This document shows positions 13,201 to 24,590 of a stretch of DNA of 64,000 nt, piece by piece (the first letter of the stretch is position 1; each line of letters opens with the position of its first letter). Below the pieces are notes generated by a model. The model searched no databases. It saw nothing but the letters and a program-made list of their open reading frames with translations, and was not told the origin of the DNA. The stretch covers positions 121,819 through 185,818 of the forward strand of contig NW_023365789.1 of NCBI RefSeq assembly GCF_000003815.2, written 5' to 3'. Origin of the DNA: Branchiostoma floridae (taxonomy: Eukaryota > Chordata > Leptocardii > Amphioxiformes > Branchiostomatidae). The translations under genes and the position numbers were made by a program.

Positions 13201-15872
13201 TACCTGTTCTGCGGCCCATCTTTCTCTTGGCCACCAACTGAACCGACGGCTCCAGTTTCTTGGCCTCTACGGTCTGGGGTCTGAGGAAAAGTGGTGTTTT
13301 ACTTGACAACTTAATAAAATTCACATATTCCTTTTCTTGGTTAACACATTGTGGCTATATTAACGTAAATTATTGTCTTCATAGTGGTCATTTTGATATT
13401 TTCCCCACAAGTAAAGACATCAAAGTTTACAGCGTCCCATAAAGTATTTGTATCCAAGACAATCATGATGTCAAAACAGCTTAACAATTACTGAAACGGC
13501 ACTAGTCTAAGTCAAAATTCAATTATAAACACCACCCCACCCTGTGTGTCGGTAAAAGCTGGTCCGCCAGCTGGTGAAAGTCCAGGTCTCTGAGGTGCTG
13601 CTCCAGGGCGGAAAGTGTGGCCGCCTCACCTTCCTTCTCTCTCCACTGTACCAGGGTCTGGTACACCTGGTCAGGGACGTCGTCTGGGGCGGAAGCCTGA
13701 TGAAACAAATTATTGCGGATTATCATATGATAATGACTTTATTCCAGTCAAAACCCAATACTGATACACCTGGCCATAAGTTGTGTCTGGAGCAGAAGCC
13801 TGACAAGCCAACGTGTCGCTAACTAACGTATGTAAATAAACTGAATCCAGTCCAATTCTTTTATTGTATTGAGATCCTATATCATTGAATTTGAGGGAGA
13901 AGAAAATACTTGAAGAAGATAAATGTCACGATTTCCTCAAAGACACATTTGTTGTATCGCCATTATGACTCAAGCATTGATTCTGATCTGTAAAGTTACA
14001 TAAACAAAAATAATCTCACCTTAATGGCGTCCATCGCCCTGTTGCTGAGCCCAAGGCTCCGGGCGAGAGGTTTCCACTGGGTTTGGCTCGCCCTCACGGA
14101 CAGACGGTTGAAAGCACGGAGAATTCTCTCATCTTAATTAAAGAACACATGTTTATTTCAGTGATTGTATATATGATATGATATGATATGATATGATACG
14201 ATATGGTATGATATGATACAGTATAATATAATGTAAGGCAATACTCATGACGAACACATGTATTCTTATTTGCAATGGGAATTTAAATCTGAATATTTAA
14301 GCATTCAGCAAAGAAATTATTAAAGTTCAAATCCGTTCAAATTGATGAACCAACAACATATAACAAAGTTGTAAGGCGTTCAAGTGTGTGAAATTGAAAC
14401 CTAGAAAAAACTAACAACATACCGAAATTTCAGAAAATGGCTGCTAGTACGGTCTGCGCGTGCGTAGCAACAACGCTTATATGTGGCGGACGTTTAGAAA
14501 ATTTAAGTATCAGGTATAGCAGTGCTATTTATTGTGTATGCTGATATAGCGCAAAAAAACAACAACATCGGTAGCCATTCTCTTCTTTGAATGTTATTCA
14601 TAACTCACCTTTCCGTGCCTCCTGTTTCAGGAAGGCCATGATGGCGCCGGTCCCTTGTTTACACACATCCTGTGGAGGGTATGTCAGGGGGTTTCCTGAC
14701 ACATCCAAGTCCCTCAGCTTGTCTGCTCGGTGAAGGGCGGTTAGGAGCCTGGTGATGTTGTTGTTCCTTATGTCCAGTTTCGCCATGGCAGGTAGCTCAC
14801 ACAGGACTTCTGGGAACGTGTCGAACTTGTTGTTCGGGAGTTGGACCACCCTTAGGTTGTGCAGGTGACTCATGGTGCTCGGCAGGGTTCTGAGGAAGTT
14901 ATTTTCCAATGACAAGAGCCGCAGGTGTTGTAAGTTTCCCACCTCATCTGGGACCATGTCAAACTTGCGCCCGCCATTTTGTCCAGCGTACAGTTCCTCC
15001 AGTGTCTTCAGGTGCAGCACCTGTCTGGGGAACTCATCAAACTGACAGCCGGGGACACTGAGAGTCTTCAGCCTGGCGAGTCGTGTGACGTCATTGGGTA
15101 GACGTCTGATGGGGTTCATACCAACACTTAACACCTCAAGGTTAGGGAGCAAGCATACGCCTGAGGGTACCTCCGTCAGCTGATTACCATAAATGTACAG
15201 TTTTCTCACTTTCTGCAGCTTTTCCACACCAAGAGGGAAGGTGGAGAGATTATTGTTAAAGACACTTAACACCTCAAGGTTAGGGAGTGAGCACACGCCT
15301 GAGGGTACCTCCGTCAGCTGATTACCATAAATGTACAGTTCTCTCACTTTCTGCAGCTTTTCCACACCAGGAGGGAAGGTGGAGAGCTTATTGTTACCGA
15401 CACCTAACACCTCAAGGTTAGGGAGCGACCACACACCTGGGGGTACCTCCGTCAGCTGATTATCATTAATGTACAGTTCTCTCAGTTTCTGCAGCTTTTC
15501 CACACCAGGAGGGAAGGTGGAGAGCTTATTGTTACCGACACCTAACACCTCAAGGTTAGGGAGCGAGCACACACCTGGGGGTACCTCCGTCAGCTGATTA
15601 TCATTAATGTACAGGTCCGTCATTTTCTGCAAGGAACCGATCGCCTGTGGCAAACTTGTCAGCATGTTGCCGTCAGCGTCCAAACGGGAAAGTTTCTGCA
15701 GACGGCCGATTGCCTCCGGAATGCTGGTTAGTTTATTGTTGGACACAGCTAGATAATCCAGGTCAGTGATAGCAAACACCTCCTCCGGGATGGACGTCAG
15801 ACCCCGGTTACTCAGGTCAAGTTTAAGGTGACCGTTGACGGTCTGAGGCTGGAGGTTCAGGCCTGCCGCCAT
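10201..15872 (-). CDS. Gene 1: LRR-Death-RIPK-like kinase protein, whole gene
   Basis: Predicted cytosolic receptor kinase of 844 aa. Eleven coding exons (5' to 3'): 15872-14609, 14132-14020, 13696-13541, 13280-13204, 13067-12888, 12728-12431, 12317-12172, 12072-12023, 11828-11673, 11347-11268, 10215-10201; they sum to 845 codons with the stop and all phases fit. Order: 17 LRRs (residues about 15-415), Death domain (422-511), linker, protein kinase (about 555-815), short tail. No signal peptide or membrane segment is seen, so an intracellular sensor is inferred: the LRRs would sense, Death would recruit, and the kinase would signal. Kinase motifs (HCD, DFGLSKW, PPE) are closest to the RIPK family, RIPK2 in particular. 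Unlike genes 2 and 4 it has no linker exons between LRR and Death. Domain identity is secure; the last tiny exon is less so. Confidence 0.9.
10216..11267 (-). other. Gene 1 last intron with an inverted repeat
   Basis: Arms CTTGGGTACCATCCGG (about 10945) and CCGGATGGTACCAAGG (about 11077) face each other around a stretch with two GAAGCGACTGTATATAGTG direct repeats. A MITE-like insertion is likely. No coding sequence noticed. Confidence 0.55.
11268..11347 (-). CDS. Gene 1 exon 10: C-terminal helix after kinase
   Basis: 80 nt encoding ECADHLITVTSRSSKEDILQ then AIIDVMK. Gene 4 has the same exon (57395-57480, DCADRLRHVKDRFSREEIRQ). Function unknown; it is probably the final kinase helix or a short tail. 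Donor GTAACA, phase 0. Confidence 0.8.
11673..11828 (-). CDS. Gene 1 exon 9: kinase C-lobe
   Basis: 156 nt. It ends in SQLMQTCWSQTPEDRPTF, the CW...P..RP motif that closes the kinase C-lobe. Phase 1-1; acceptor CATATCTGCAG, donor GTAATC. Confidence 0.92.
12023..12072 (-). CDS. Gene 1 exon 8: kinase helix F
   Basis: 50 nt encoding SFGVLLWEIITRAEPYG, the conserved sequence after the activation segment in tyrosine-kinase-like kinases. Acceptor TTTTTCAG, donor GTGAGT. Confidence 0.9.
12172..12317 (-). CDS. Gene 1 exon 7: kinase activation segment
   Basis: 146 nt beginning ISDFGLSKW: the Mg-binding DFG (Asp 699) followed by LSKW, as in RIPK2. It ends the activation segment with THAPPEYF, where PPE replaces the usual APE (Glu 728). 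Acceptor TTCCATTTCAG, donor GTACTA, phase 2. Confidence 0.92.
12431..12728 (-). CDS. Gene 1 exon 6: kinase helix C, hinge and catalytic loop
   Basis: 298 nt, 100 aa (597-696). It contains the probable helix-C Glu (YSEARKL, 605), the hinge MPYMENGSLAGLL, and the catalytic loop HCDLKAENVLLD (catalytic Asp 681, Lys 683, Asn 686). The residue before the Asp is Cys, not Arg, so this is a non-RD kinase, a class common among immune kinases (IRAK and RIPK families; established knowledge). This exon is about 96% identical at DNA level to gene 4 exon 58926-59223, far more than its neighbours. Confidence 0.95.
12888..13067 (-). CDS. Gene 1 exon 5: kinase N-lobe
   Basis: 180 nt encoding the glycine-rich loop ILGRGGFAYVMKARH (residues 563-577) and VAVKYL with the ATP-binding lysine at residue 587. 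Acceptor TATTTTCCAG, donor GTCAGG. The sequence before the loop (YPSVTVDQKFPIILFERL) is shared with gene 4. Confidence 0.92.
13204..13280 (-). CDS. Gene 1 exon 4: Death-kinase linker
   Basis: 77 nt, phase 0 to 2, encoding TPDRRGQETGAVGSVGGQ and a few more residues. No domain is recognised; it is Gly/Gln-rich and probably flexible. The frame is supported by the gene 4 counterpart (60082-60158), which has the same length and a similar RRG...E...GAVGGQ pattern. Acceptor TTTTCCTCAG, donor GTATGA. Confidence 0.75.
13541..13696 (-). CDS. Gene 1 exon 3: Death domain, second half
   Basis: 156 nt, phase 0-0, 52 aa. It contains VYQTLVQWREKEGEAATLSA then LEQHLRDLDFHQLADQL, typical of Death helices 4-6. 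The acceptor is TTTCATCAG and the donor GTGGGG. Splitting a Death domain across two exons at this point is shared with genes 2 and 4. Confidence 0.9.
14020..14132 (-). CDS. Gene 1 exon 2: Death domain, first half
   Basis: 113 nt, phase 1 to 0, encoding DERILRAFNRLS then W..LARSLGLSNRAMDAIK. The Trp followed by LAR.LGLS is the Death-fold signature of helices 1-3. The acceptor is TTAATTAAG and the donor GTGAGA. It joins the LRR exon directly through the shared codon G/AT. Confidence 0.9.
14168..14220. repeat. ATATG pentanucleotide microsatellite in gene 1 intron 1
   Basis: About eight units of GATAT/ATATG with scattered changes, just upstream (gene strand) of the Death exon. Confidence 0.8.
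14609..15872 (-). CDS. Gene 1 exon 1: complete LRR array (17 repeats)
   Basis: A single exon carries the N-terminus (MAAGLNLQPQTVNG) and 17 repeats of 23 aa of the LxxLxVxxNxLxxxPxxVxxLxx type (SHOC2/PIDD-like cytosolic LRRs). Repeats 4-10 alternate type A (LYINDNQLTEVPPGV) and type B (LEVLGVGNNKLSTFPPGV). The start is set at the ATG at 15872, in good context (A at -3, G at +4), just after a candidate acceptor (ATACAG then GAAAAATCC; exon 5' end 15884). The open frame further upstream encodes only the TA/CA microsatellite and is not taken as coding. The donor after AAAG is GTGAGT, phase 1. Confidence 0.95.
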
Positions 15873-15957
15873 GATGGATTTTTCCTGTATAACGTACAAA
15901 GAAACTGTAGCTATATAACTCCCCCAAACGCGCATATGGCTGATATGCAAGCACCAA

Positions 15958-15995
15958 AGACACACACACACACACACATACACACAAACATAAAC

Positions 15996-16060
<65 letters not shown>

Positions 16061-16095
16061 AAAGTACTCACACAAACACACACGCACACACAAAC
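15958..16095. repeat. CA/TA microsatellite before gene 1 LRR exon
   Basis: A CA run, then about 29 TA units (16000-16057), then CA-rich sequence. It lies in the presumed first intron, 75 bp from the acceptor. All five genes have a CA run at this place; only gene 1 has the long TA tract. Confidence 0.9.
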
Positions 16096-16436
16096 CTGTG
16101 GTGGTGATGAGATGAATCGTATTGGATATTAGTTACTGTAGAGTAGAATCCCTCAATACTAGCCTCTGTTCACAGTCACGATGGAAAAACTATAGGCATA
16201 TACACGTAACTTGACTGCTTAGTGAATAATGCTCTGTATGACAGCAAACGTGGGACTGACTGGTTCATGTTGCTGTTATAAGTCTACAATAGTTGGTCCG
16301 CTTTGTCATATCGCACTCTTCACGTTATGACAACTTGATTATGCTGGCACAAAGATAACGCCGTTCTCTTTATGAATACGTGGCCTTTAAACGCCCCTGG
16401 GAGGCGGACTCGGCCTCATGCCAGCCGACATGCTCA

Positions 16437-17400
16437 CTTTGTAAACTTTATTTACTGACAAAACAATTATGTAGCCGTCGAACGTTATTCCCCTACTTGA
16501 CCTTTGAACTCCAGTGGGAGGTGGCACCAGGTACAATGAACAAACATACCTGCGCTGCCAATATATTTCAACCGATCAAATTTGGAGTTTTATACTGAGA
16601 ATTTCTCACTTTTTTGCAAATTTCACAGGTCAGTAATGACGATCTACCCTGTTGTTTTACTGCCCAATGTGTGCTTGTCATCATCATAACACCAGAAGTA
16701 TTCAAACTTTGAACATCAGCTAAGCATTATGGGTAATGGCTCGACATCTGTTTTATGCGATTTAAGAACTAAACATATTTACGTTGGTTGGACTCTGTCG
16801 CAGGCTACCCGGCATGCTCCCTCCGCCATCTTTATTTACTGACAATACAAATATGTAGCCATAGAACATTATTCCCCTACTTGAACTTTGAACTCCAGTG
16901 GGAGTTGGCGCCAGGTACAGTGTACAAACATACCTGCGCTGCCAATACATTTCAACCGATCCAATTTGGGGTTTTATGAGAATACTCACTTTTTTGCAAA
17001 TTTCACAGGTTAGCAATGACGATCTGCTCTGCTGTTTTACTGCCCAATGTGTGCTTGTCATCGTCATAACACAAGAAGAATCCCAACTTTGAATCAGCTA
17101 AGCCTTATGGGTAATGGCTCCACACCTGTTTTATGCGATTTGAGAACTAAACATATTTACGTAGGCTAGACTCTGTCGCAGGCTAACCGACATGCTCACT
17201 CCGCCATCTTCATTTACTGACAACACAAGTATGTAGCCGTAGAACGTTATTCCTCTACTTGACCTTTGAACTCCAGTGGGAGGTGGCACCAGGTACAATG
17301 TACCCGCGCTGCCAAATAATACAAACATCCATGGTCAACTTGGGGTTTTAGACGCGAATTTTCTCGTTTTTCAAATCCACAACTTAGTAATAAGAAGCTA
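16437..17400. repeat. ~360-bp repeat, three tandem units (gene 1 flank)
   Basis: Same family as at 484-1400; units start near 16437, 16829 and 17207. GCGCAG/GTATGT is kept on the minus strand in the first two. Confidence 0.75.
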
Positions 17401-18660
17401 CGCAATTGATAAGAGCATAACGATATGAAGGCTCAGAATGATTAATCTATAGTTTGTAATTATCGATAATTAGTGATTAGATGAGTGAGATGTGATCCTA
17501 ACAATGATACAGTTATGACCCCAACACTAGCCTCGAGATCCGCACACACTTCAGGCACGTTGCACACACCGTGACTATGGGTTCTGCTAGTTGGTTCAAT
17601 AATAACGATATGAAGGCTCAATGCCGTCAAGCTATAGTTTAAATCATTAGTGATTAGATGACTGAGATGTGATCCTAACACAGATACAGTAGTGACCCCA
17701 ACACTAGCCTCGAGATCCGCAGGCACGTGGCACACACCATGACTATGGAGCAACCGCGGGACTTTTGTATTTGGTTAAATAATCGTCCGTTCATTGCATC
17801 GGAATACCAAACAAAGTAATATATTTTGCACTGGCATCGATGATCTAATCCGTTTGATATGACAAATGTGACAAATGTTAAAATATGTTAGAGCATAGCT
17901 AATGAAAGTTCGGAAAAAATTTCCTGATGGAATTCTAATTTCAAAAAAGCTAAAATTAGGCTCATTCTTCTTCTTTGTTATTCCAATTGTTCAGAAGCAA
18001 AGTATGGGGTTGTAGCTGATCAGGGCCCTACTATAAGTCTATATGATCATATCATTTGATGATTAAAAATATTAAGTTCGCTGTGTTTGCATTGGATAGA
18101 AAGGTTAAATGGGTCACAAAGTGTCTATTAATTATGTCAATACATCTAACTCACAACATAAGAACGTTTGGAATACTTACAAGTTTTACTACTCGAGTAA
18201 CGCATTGCGAAAAAGATGTTGCGAAAAGTTATTCGTAATTTGTCTTTGTCAATCACATACAGGTAGCTTCTATTCTCATTTCTCTATTGTATTCCAACAA
18301 CACAAACTGTCTCTCACCTGTCGTGCCTCTTATTCTTACAGCCACTGAAGAGTGTTTACCAGGTACATTGTGGACTTTATTGTGGGTAAAAAAGCTGTTC
18401 TAATCCGTCGTACCTCCTGTACTTACAGAGCTTGTAAACCCGGGGGGGGGGGGGCAGTACGGCGAGGAAACGATCGTTCGAGGTGATTATGTTTAAGAGG
18501 ATTATGTAACGTTTATTTATTATTCTAAACACGAGAAGTGCATGTACAGTATCGACACTTCACGGAACCTCAGGGAAGTATTCTCGAAAGTACCTATCTG
18601 TAAGATTGTGTAGACTTGAGGTCAACCGAAATGCTCTCAACGTAACCTCCAATAACTTAC
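17401..18660. repeat. Diverged flank repeats, no gene
   Basis: Contains repeated GAGATGTGATCCTAACA... and CCTCGAGATCCGCAGGCACG blocks (near 17490 and 17660), also found at 1500-1570. At 18350 a GTGTTTACCAGGTACATTG motif and a G11 run at 18443 are present. Confidence 0.5.
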
Positions 18661-18697
18661 AATAAAACTTTTGCAGCTTGCTGGAGGACTTTACCCA

Positions 18698-18796
18698 TAT
18701 TCTCCAAGCAGAGGTTGGGTCACGGGAATACCGACTCGCTCCCCTTAAAAATTCCAGCCACTACTACCTCCGCGATTCAACGTCTGCTTGGAGAAT
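18698..18796. mobile_element. Inverted-repeat element (MITE-like), gene 1 flank
   Basis: Left arm TATTCTCCAAGCAGAGGTTG (18698 on) and right arm CGTCTGCTTGGAGAATA (to 18796) are inverted copies about 50 bp apart. Same element as 43346-43444. Right arms alone remain near 2343-2372 and 23700-23735. Confidence 0.6.
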
Positions 18797-18845
18797 ATCG
18801 TATCCATACTTGCTCTTTAAACGTCAGTGGGATGTGGCACCAGTA

Positions 18846-21700
18846 GCCCCTAGCGGCCGGCCCTACAATTGCCGCCGCTCTTGGTGATCGATCAAGTTTC
18901 CTGTCCCCGCCTAGTACTCCGCCCGTTCTCCGCTCGGCTGGTTTGTTGGTGGGGTGTGATGAAAATGATTAGATTTTGAGCAACCTAGCGGCTTCCCTTG
19001 GTACCTCAGCGCAACTTCCGGTTTTGCTATCTCGTGCTCTGAACAAGCTTTGGTCATGAATTTTGAGTATTAGATAGCTCTTGAGCTCAGAAATAAGAGA
19101 CATAAGATTTGCCCCCTAGCAACTAGTTTTTGGATAGCATGGGCATTTTTGTCAAAAACTCAAGAAGGGCACAACGTATTTTCATGATTTTTAGTGTGTA
19201 GGTACCTTAGACAATTTTGTACAAAATGAATTACTAATTATACAAAATAGGAGTACATTTGCATAATCAATGAGAATAATCTATCATAGCAGTATTTTCA
19301 ATGTGTTTCTTGTCCCTGACATGATATGGTCTTGACATTTTAGTGGTAGATAGCTTTTAGCGTCATGACAAAGTGGGACAAGTTACAGCCCCCTAACATT
19401 TATTTTTTGGAACTGCTGGGGCATTTTTGTCAAGACATTCCAAAGAGGACAACTGCAGAAAGGAATGACAGATTTACATCATTTTAGGACTTCAAGAAAT
19501 GTAACACATGTAAATCATACTAGATGGAACATAAGCAGATACCAAGTATGCTAATGAGGAACTGATTCGCATATATAATATATGCGAAAATTGCAAAACC
19601 GATTAATGATTAATGATGGGAATTTAAGTCAATGGTAAACATCACTATGTATAAATCATGAAAATATGCATGTCATTTGCATAAAATTTACAAAAGCTCT
19701 AAATATTTCATGAAGGTATGAGGTCGCCGAACTCTAGTTTTTTTAATTAATTCATAAATGCATAAAAATGTACCCAGAACGCAACACAATGTTGTTACTG
19801 TACACTACATATTAGAGACTCTTGAGGTTTGAGGTTGTTTGAGATCGTTTGAGGTGTTTAGGCAGACAAACAAGCTTAAGTAGTGTTTCACAGGCGAATC
19901 TGAACGGGTGCGGCCATGCTTGGCAATGTACACAAAGCATACATTGTCCACGTGTTGTTAACTCTAGACTGCAATACAATGAAGTTACTCAGTTTACAGA
20001 CTTAGGCAGGCCTACACAGACACGGCGGTGCAAGGTTACCCTGAGATTGTTCAGGTAGACACATAGTATCGCTGATATTGCAGTTGCAAAATGCATTTAA
20101 AGGTATTTCTTACTCCCCGTATAGCTGCCATTGTTTGTCAGTGTCTTTCGCCAGGTATGACAAAGAATTAAGACTGCAAACAGACACGTGGATGAATTTG
20201 AAAAGCGTGTTTATCTACTTTTGACCCAGACAGGTCATGTGTGGCACCGCCCACAAATAAAGCACACGTCGTCCATTTATTTGTATGGCTGATAGCTCCA
20301 AACTACACGACAACTAAATAACGCTACATGTTGAGATGCAACGGTACAAATTTACAGTGATTATAGTGTCAATATAGTACTAGAAATACCAGTCAAAACT
20401 CATAGTACTAATTGATATGTTTTAACCCCGCTTAGTTTTCACTGACATACAGTTGTCAGGTATACTGTGTTTTTTTATCAACAGCCGTGTGCGTCAAGCA
20501 CACACTGCTTACAACTGAAAATCTTAACCAGACCACTCATGCATGGTGACGCCCATAAACCATTTATGTATGTCATGTCATGTTGTTGACTCTAGACTGC
20601 AATACAATGGGGTTCCGCCACTCAGTTTACCGAGTTTGACTGACCTGTCGACATACGGCGGTGGAAGTTAGCCTCCTTCGCAGACTCTCGTTAGCTGGGA
20701 TGGCTTTTTATGGGCGCTGATTTTCAATGTTGACTTAATAACTTCTCTAATACCGGGAAAGGGAGTTTGCCTAGAAATGTAGTTTGGTTTGGAAGGCATT
20801 TTCTGCCCCGTCGCTACGGGGCAAAACTCCCCTCCACGGCCAGGTGCAATGTTACACTGTGATTGTTCTGTAAACATTGCAACACCGAAGATGTTTTGAT
20901 CTACTTTGTGTTCATTAAACAGCGGTGTTTGTCAAGTGGAATGTTGTAGAAGCAGTAATTACACACGCGCAGGGAAACAGGCATGTCTTTTCTGGAGCAA
21001 GGCCCCCAAATCACGGGACGTGACGGTGTTACATCTTCATAATTACAGTTACTCTGGTTCCTACGTGAATGCTGGTACAAGGTTTATTACGATTCGGAGC
21101 AGCTCAGTGTGTTTCGTATCCATGTAGATGTCCTTAGCAAGCAGTGTTTTTTGCGATATATCATTCTATTCACAAGCTGGGTGAAACTGAGGAGTCGCCG
21201 TGTCTCTTCGAAAAGCTTTGACAAGTTCAACGTTTTCTTAAAAAATAAACATAATGTACCTTTGTACCTTTTGTTAAAGTTGTGTCGGTATACAGCTTAA
21301 TGTAGTTATGGGTTGAGCTGAGCTCTCAAAGTCATGGCAGAATACAACAGGACTAGCCAGGAACTGCCTATATTGTTATGATTATTGCTGTACCCTGTTT
21401 GAATGGCTATGGTACAGTTACGTAATGCGATAAGGAGCCTAATAGCCGTAGTTCTCAAAATCGGTTGTCTGGCGTTCAATCGTGCTGCGATGGTGAGATT
21501 ATCATCAAGTATTATAATTTGTTACGTTGCCTAAAAAACTACCCCCTTACCGCCGTCTTGGGATGCCTGAAATTCTACTCTGAATATGGTTAATGTAGAG
21601 AGAGCAGGACCGTGTATATCAACTAGTTGGTTTAAAAACTGTCATCTGCGCTAGATAAATACATAATTGTTTGCTATACTGTTCAGAAAGCAACGTGACA
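18846..21700. other. Repeat-derived intergenic block inside the gene 1 flank
   Basis: AT-rich. Two similar segments carry GGGCATTTTTGTCAA (near 19141 and 19424), about 280 bp apart, suggesting an internally duplicated transposon. From about 20100 the DNA shares GTGTTTGTC.CCAGGTATG-type motifs with 48180-49430. No gene seen. Confidence 0.45.
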
Positions 21701-22155
21701 TACCTGTATACTCTTGGTCGCGCTCGTCCTTAGTCTAGGTTGTGTTCGTCCTTACTTAAGCAGCTACCTGTTACAAAGCGCCGCCGTTCAGTAGGTGGGT
21801 TGTTTATCCAAAATACCTACATAAAAGACAGGGTTATGCTAGGTGACCCCAAGGTCATCAGCCCCAGCAGGCACAAATGATGTTTGTAATAGGATCATTT
21901 TTGTAACTTTCTGTACACATGGCTACCCGTTCTATATTTAGTACGAACAGAAAGGCAAAATTACCGCATTTTCAAATATGAACGAAAAAGTGACGCAGGT
22001 GAAACGATTTCCGGGTAAAGAATGTAGAGAAAATAGGTGTGTTGTTTTGGTCTGACTGTCATGGCAGATAGGTATTAATGTCACAGTTCGTGTTACCTGT
22101 GAGGCCCGGGTAACAATAGGCCATGAATAAAGCCTGGGGTTGTGGGGCATAACTG

Positions 22156-22308
22156 CAGTGTGTTTAGTCCAGAACCCAGAAGGCCTGGGTTCAAATCATG
22201 TCATGCTACCAATCTTGTGCCCTTGAGCTTTTGTACTTTCCACGAGTTTCTGAATAGTTTTTTTCATTCCACCTTGGTGTAAAAATGGGTACCTGACTTC
22301 GTTCGGGT

Positions 22309-22310
<2 letters not shown>
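22156..22310 (+). mobile_element. SINE-like element
   Basis: GGCCTGGGTTCAAATCATG resembles a Pol III B box, followed by TTGTGCCCTTGAGC and AAAATGGGTACCTGACTTCG, a 3' block often seen in deuterostome SINEs (recalled, not searched). A GT microsatellite follows. It is inside the segmental duplication, so a copy is at 51661-51803. Confidence 0.45.
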
Positions 22311-22349
<39 letters not shown>

Positions 22350-22351
22350 TG

Positions 22352-22381
<30 letters not shown>
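22311..22381. repeat. GT microsatellite
   Basis: GT run with a few interruptions at the end of the SINE-like element. The duplicate at 51808-51846 is shorter. Confidence 0.9.
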
Positions 22382-22382
<1 letters not shown>

Positions 22383-22796
22383 CATTATTTAGTTTTTTGA
22401 ATGACGGGTAAAGATCTATTGGCAACGCCGTGATCTCCAAACTACACGACAACACATTTTTATAGAAATAGTACATTACAGATTTACTTCTGTACTGAAG
22501 TGGTAAACATTATGTTATTCGGTGAAATTTATTATGTTATTTGTTTCAAATCCACATAGCGTTCCAATTAAATGCAGTGTTTGCTGTTCACACACTTGAG
22601 TAGAATTGAAAAGTTTTCAACTAAAGCATGTCCAGTCAGGCTTGACAACGCCAACAAGGTCCTTTGTCTAATAGTAGCGTTGTCAAATAGACCGCATACA
22701 TGTATATAAAATGCTGGCAATCAAGTCGCGGTTTACAGACTAGTGCTGGCCTGTTGCGACATAACAATGTTACAATGGGATTGTTAACATTGCAAC

Positions 22797-23870
22797 ATTG
22801 ACGTTATTCCCCTACGTGACCTTTGAACTCCAGTGGGAGGTGGCGCCAGGTACAATGTACAAACATACCTGCGCTGCCGATACATTTTAACCGATCTAAG
22901 TTGGGGTTTTAGACAGGAATTTCTCCCTTTCTTTTGCGAATTTTACAGTTCAGTAATGACGATCTACCCTATTGTTTTACTGTCCAACGTTTACTTGTCA
23001 TCATCATAACACCAGAAGAATCCAAACTTTGAAAATCTGATCTAAGTCTTACGGGTAATGTTTTATGCTATTTAAGAACTTAACATATTTACGTAGGTTA
23101 GACTCGGTCGCAGGCTAACCGACATGCTCACTCCGCCATCTTCATTTACTGACAACACAAGTATGTACCCATAGAGAGAACGTTATCACCCTACTTGACC
23201 TTTGAACTCCAGTGGGAGGTGGCACCAGGTAAAATGTACAAACATACCTGCGCTGCCAAAAGATGTAAACATGTTCAACTTGGGGTTTTAGACGGGATTT
23301 TTCTCCGTTTTCAAATCCACAACTTAGTAATAAGAAGCTGTGCAATTGATAAGAACATAACGATATGAAAGCACGATTAACCTATATTTTGTAATCAATA
23401 ATTACTGATTAGGATGCTGTAAGTAACTAAAAAAGAACCTCACTATCAAGCTCAAACCATACCATTTGCTGGTTTAAAAGATGGAGTTTCCTATGTTTGC
23501 ATTGGATACATTGGATACACCGTCTCACACGGTGTCTAGTAAAAGATAAACAAACCTACAGCATAAGAATTGTGCCCAATTACCTACAGTTTTCACTCCT
23601 TGTGCATTATGTTGGGACGATGTGAGGAACAGTTAGTCTGAATCTGTATTTCAATCTGTTTTTTTACTGGCTCGCTTCCCTCAAAAATCCCAGCCACTAC
23701 TACCTACGGGACCCAACCTCTGCTTGGAGAATACCGTATCCATACTTGTTCTTTAAACGTCAGTGGAAGGTGGCACCAGATACAAAGTACAAAGATAACG
23801 GCCCTACCCTGCCAAAGTGGCAAACACGTCACACTATAGGGGTTTTCGACGTGACTTGTTCAACTTTGAT
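22797..23870. repeat. ~360-bp repeat family, continuation in gene 1 flank
   Basis: Two units (22797 and 23130) plus the variant with AGTGGAAGGTGGCACCAGAT at about 23750. These are split from the 16437-17400 array by other repeats. Confidence 0.65.
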
Positions 23871-24049
23871 GTTAGTTAATAATGACGAGCTTTTTGATAA
23901 TACGTAACATCAGGATTTGAGGACTGAATGCGGTAAAACTTTTATTTGTATTCCCAATGATAAGTCGCATCTTATGGCATGTTCGTTACAAACACTGATA
24001 CTTGAATCCCCCAATACTAGCCTCTGCCCACTCAGTCACGTTGCGTATA

Positions 24050-24072
24050 ACGTGACTATTGGATAGTCACCT
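24050..24072. repeat. Same palindrome, decayed (gene 1)
   Basis: Left arm intact; right arm reads ATAGTCACCT with one change. This is the flank that also has the mutated NRF1-like box. Confidence 0.7.
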
Positions 24073-24432
24073 ACCTTTTTTTTACTTTGTTAATATTAAT
24101 CTTTTTCCTTTGTCAGGACAGATTTAATTTATAGACAATCTGCTTTTGTTTGTCATTAGATCAGTCAAAGTCAATACTACGCGTCTAACTTGCGGATTGG
24201 GCATGATGGTTTCCATGGTACCCATTGGCAAAAACACCCAACATGCATGTAGCATTTTGATTTAAGATAAATCAATGGATAGGCAGGGGACCTTAATATC
24301 TAACTATTCTGTGTTAAAGTGAAGAGTTTGCTATCGCACAGAAAACTTATTATCAGTTCTCATCGAATCGCGCAAGGTCTTTTTGAAAAGTGAGTAACTC
24401 AAAACTGCAGCAAAAGAAGGTAACGATTACTC

Positions 24433-24590
24433 ACGGCTTTAACACTTGGGTGGTGCAAATTTGGGTGAAACCTTCTTCATGAATTGTTCTTCTCCGCTCA
24501 GTAACTTTACACACTGTTTGCTCCACGTAGACGTGTTTTTTCAGCACATGCGCCTCGCCCTAAAAGTAGAATTTCCCCTCGTGTCACGTG
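24433..24590 (-). promoter_or_regulatory. Gene 1 candidate promoter and 5'UTR exon
   Basis: A mutated NRF1-like box (GCACATGCGC, 24544-24553), CACGTG (24585-24590) and AAAGCC/GTGAGT (donor 24434-24433). If used, it splices 8.5 kb to the acceptor before the gene 1 ATG; the intron is long because about 4 kb of repeats separates two halves of the usual flank. Confidence 0.4.

Larger units (their letters stand above)
21700..22796. repeat. Segmental duplication, copy A
   Basis: Nearly the same as 51215-52272, from ATACCTGTATA through a GT microsatellite to GTTAACATTGCAACATTG. Copy A then switches abruptly to the ~360-bp repeat. Confidence 0.85.

Noticed and set aside
15873-16061. N-terminal extension of the gene 1 LRR ORF through TA/CA repeats
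   Set aside because: The peptide is only Tyr-Ile/Val-Cys repeats from a microsatellite; a splice acceptor sits just before ATG 15872, and genes 2 and 3 share the acceptor and ATG but not the extension. The same applies to 33878-34075 and 42534-42683.
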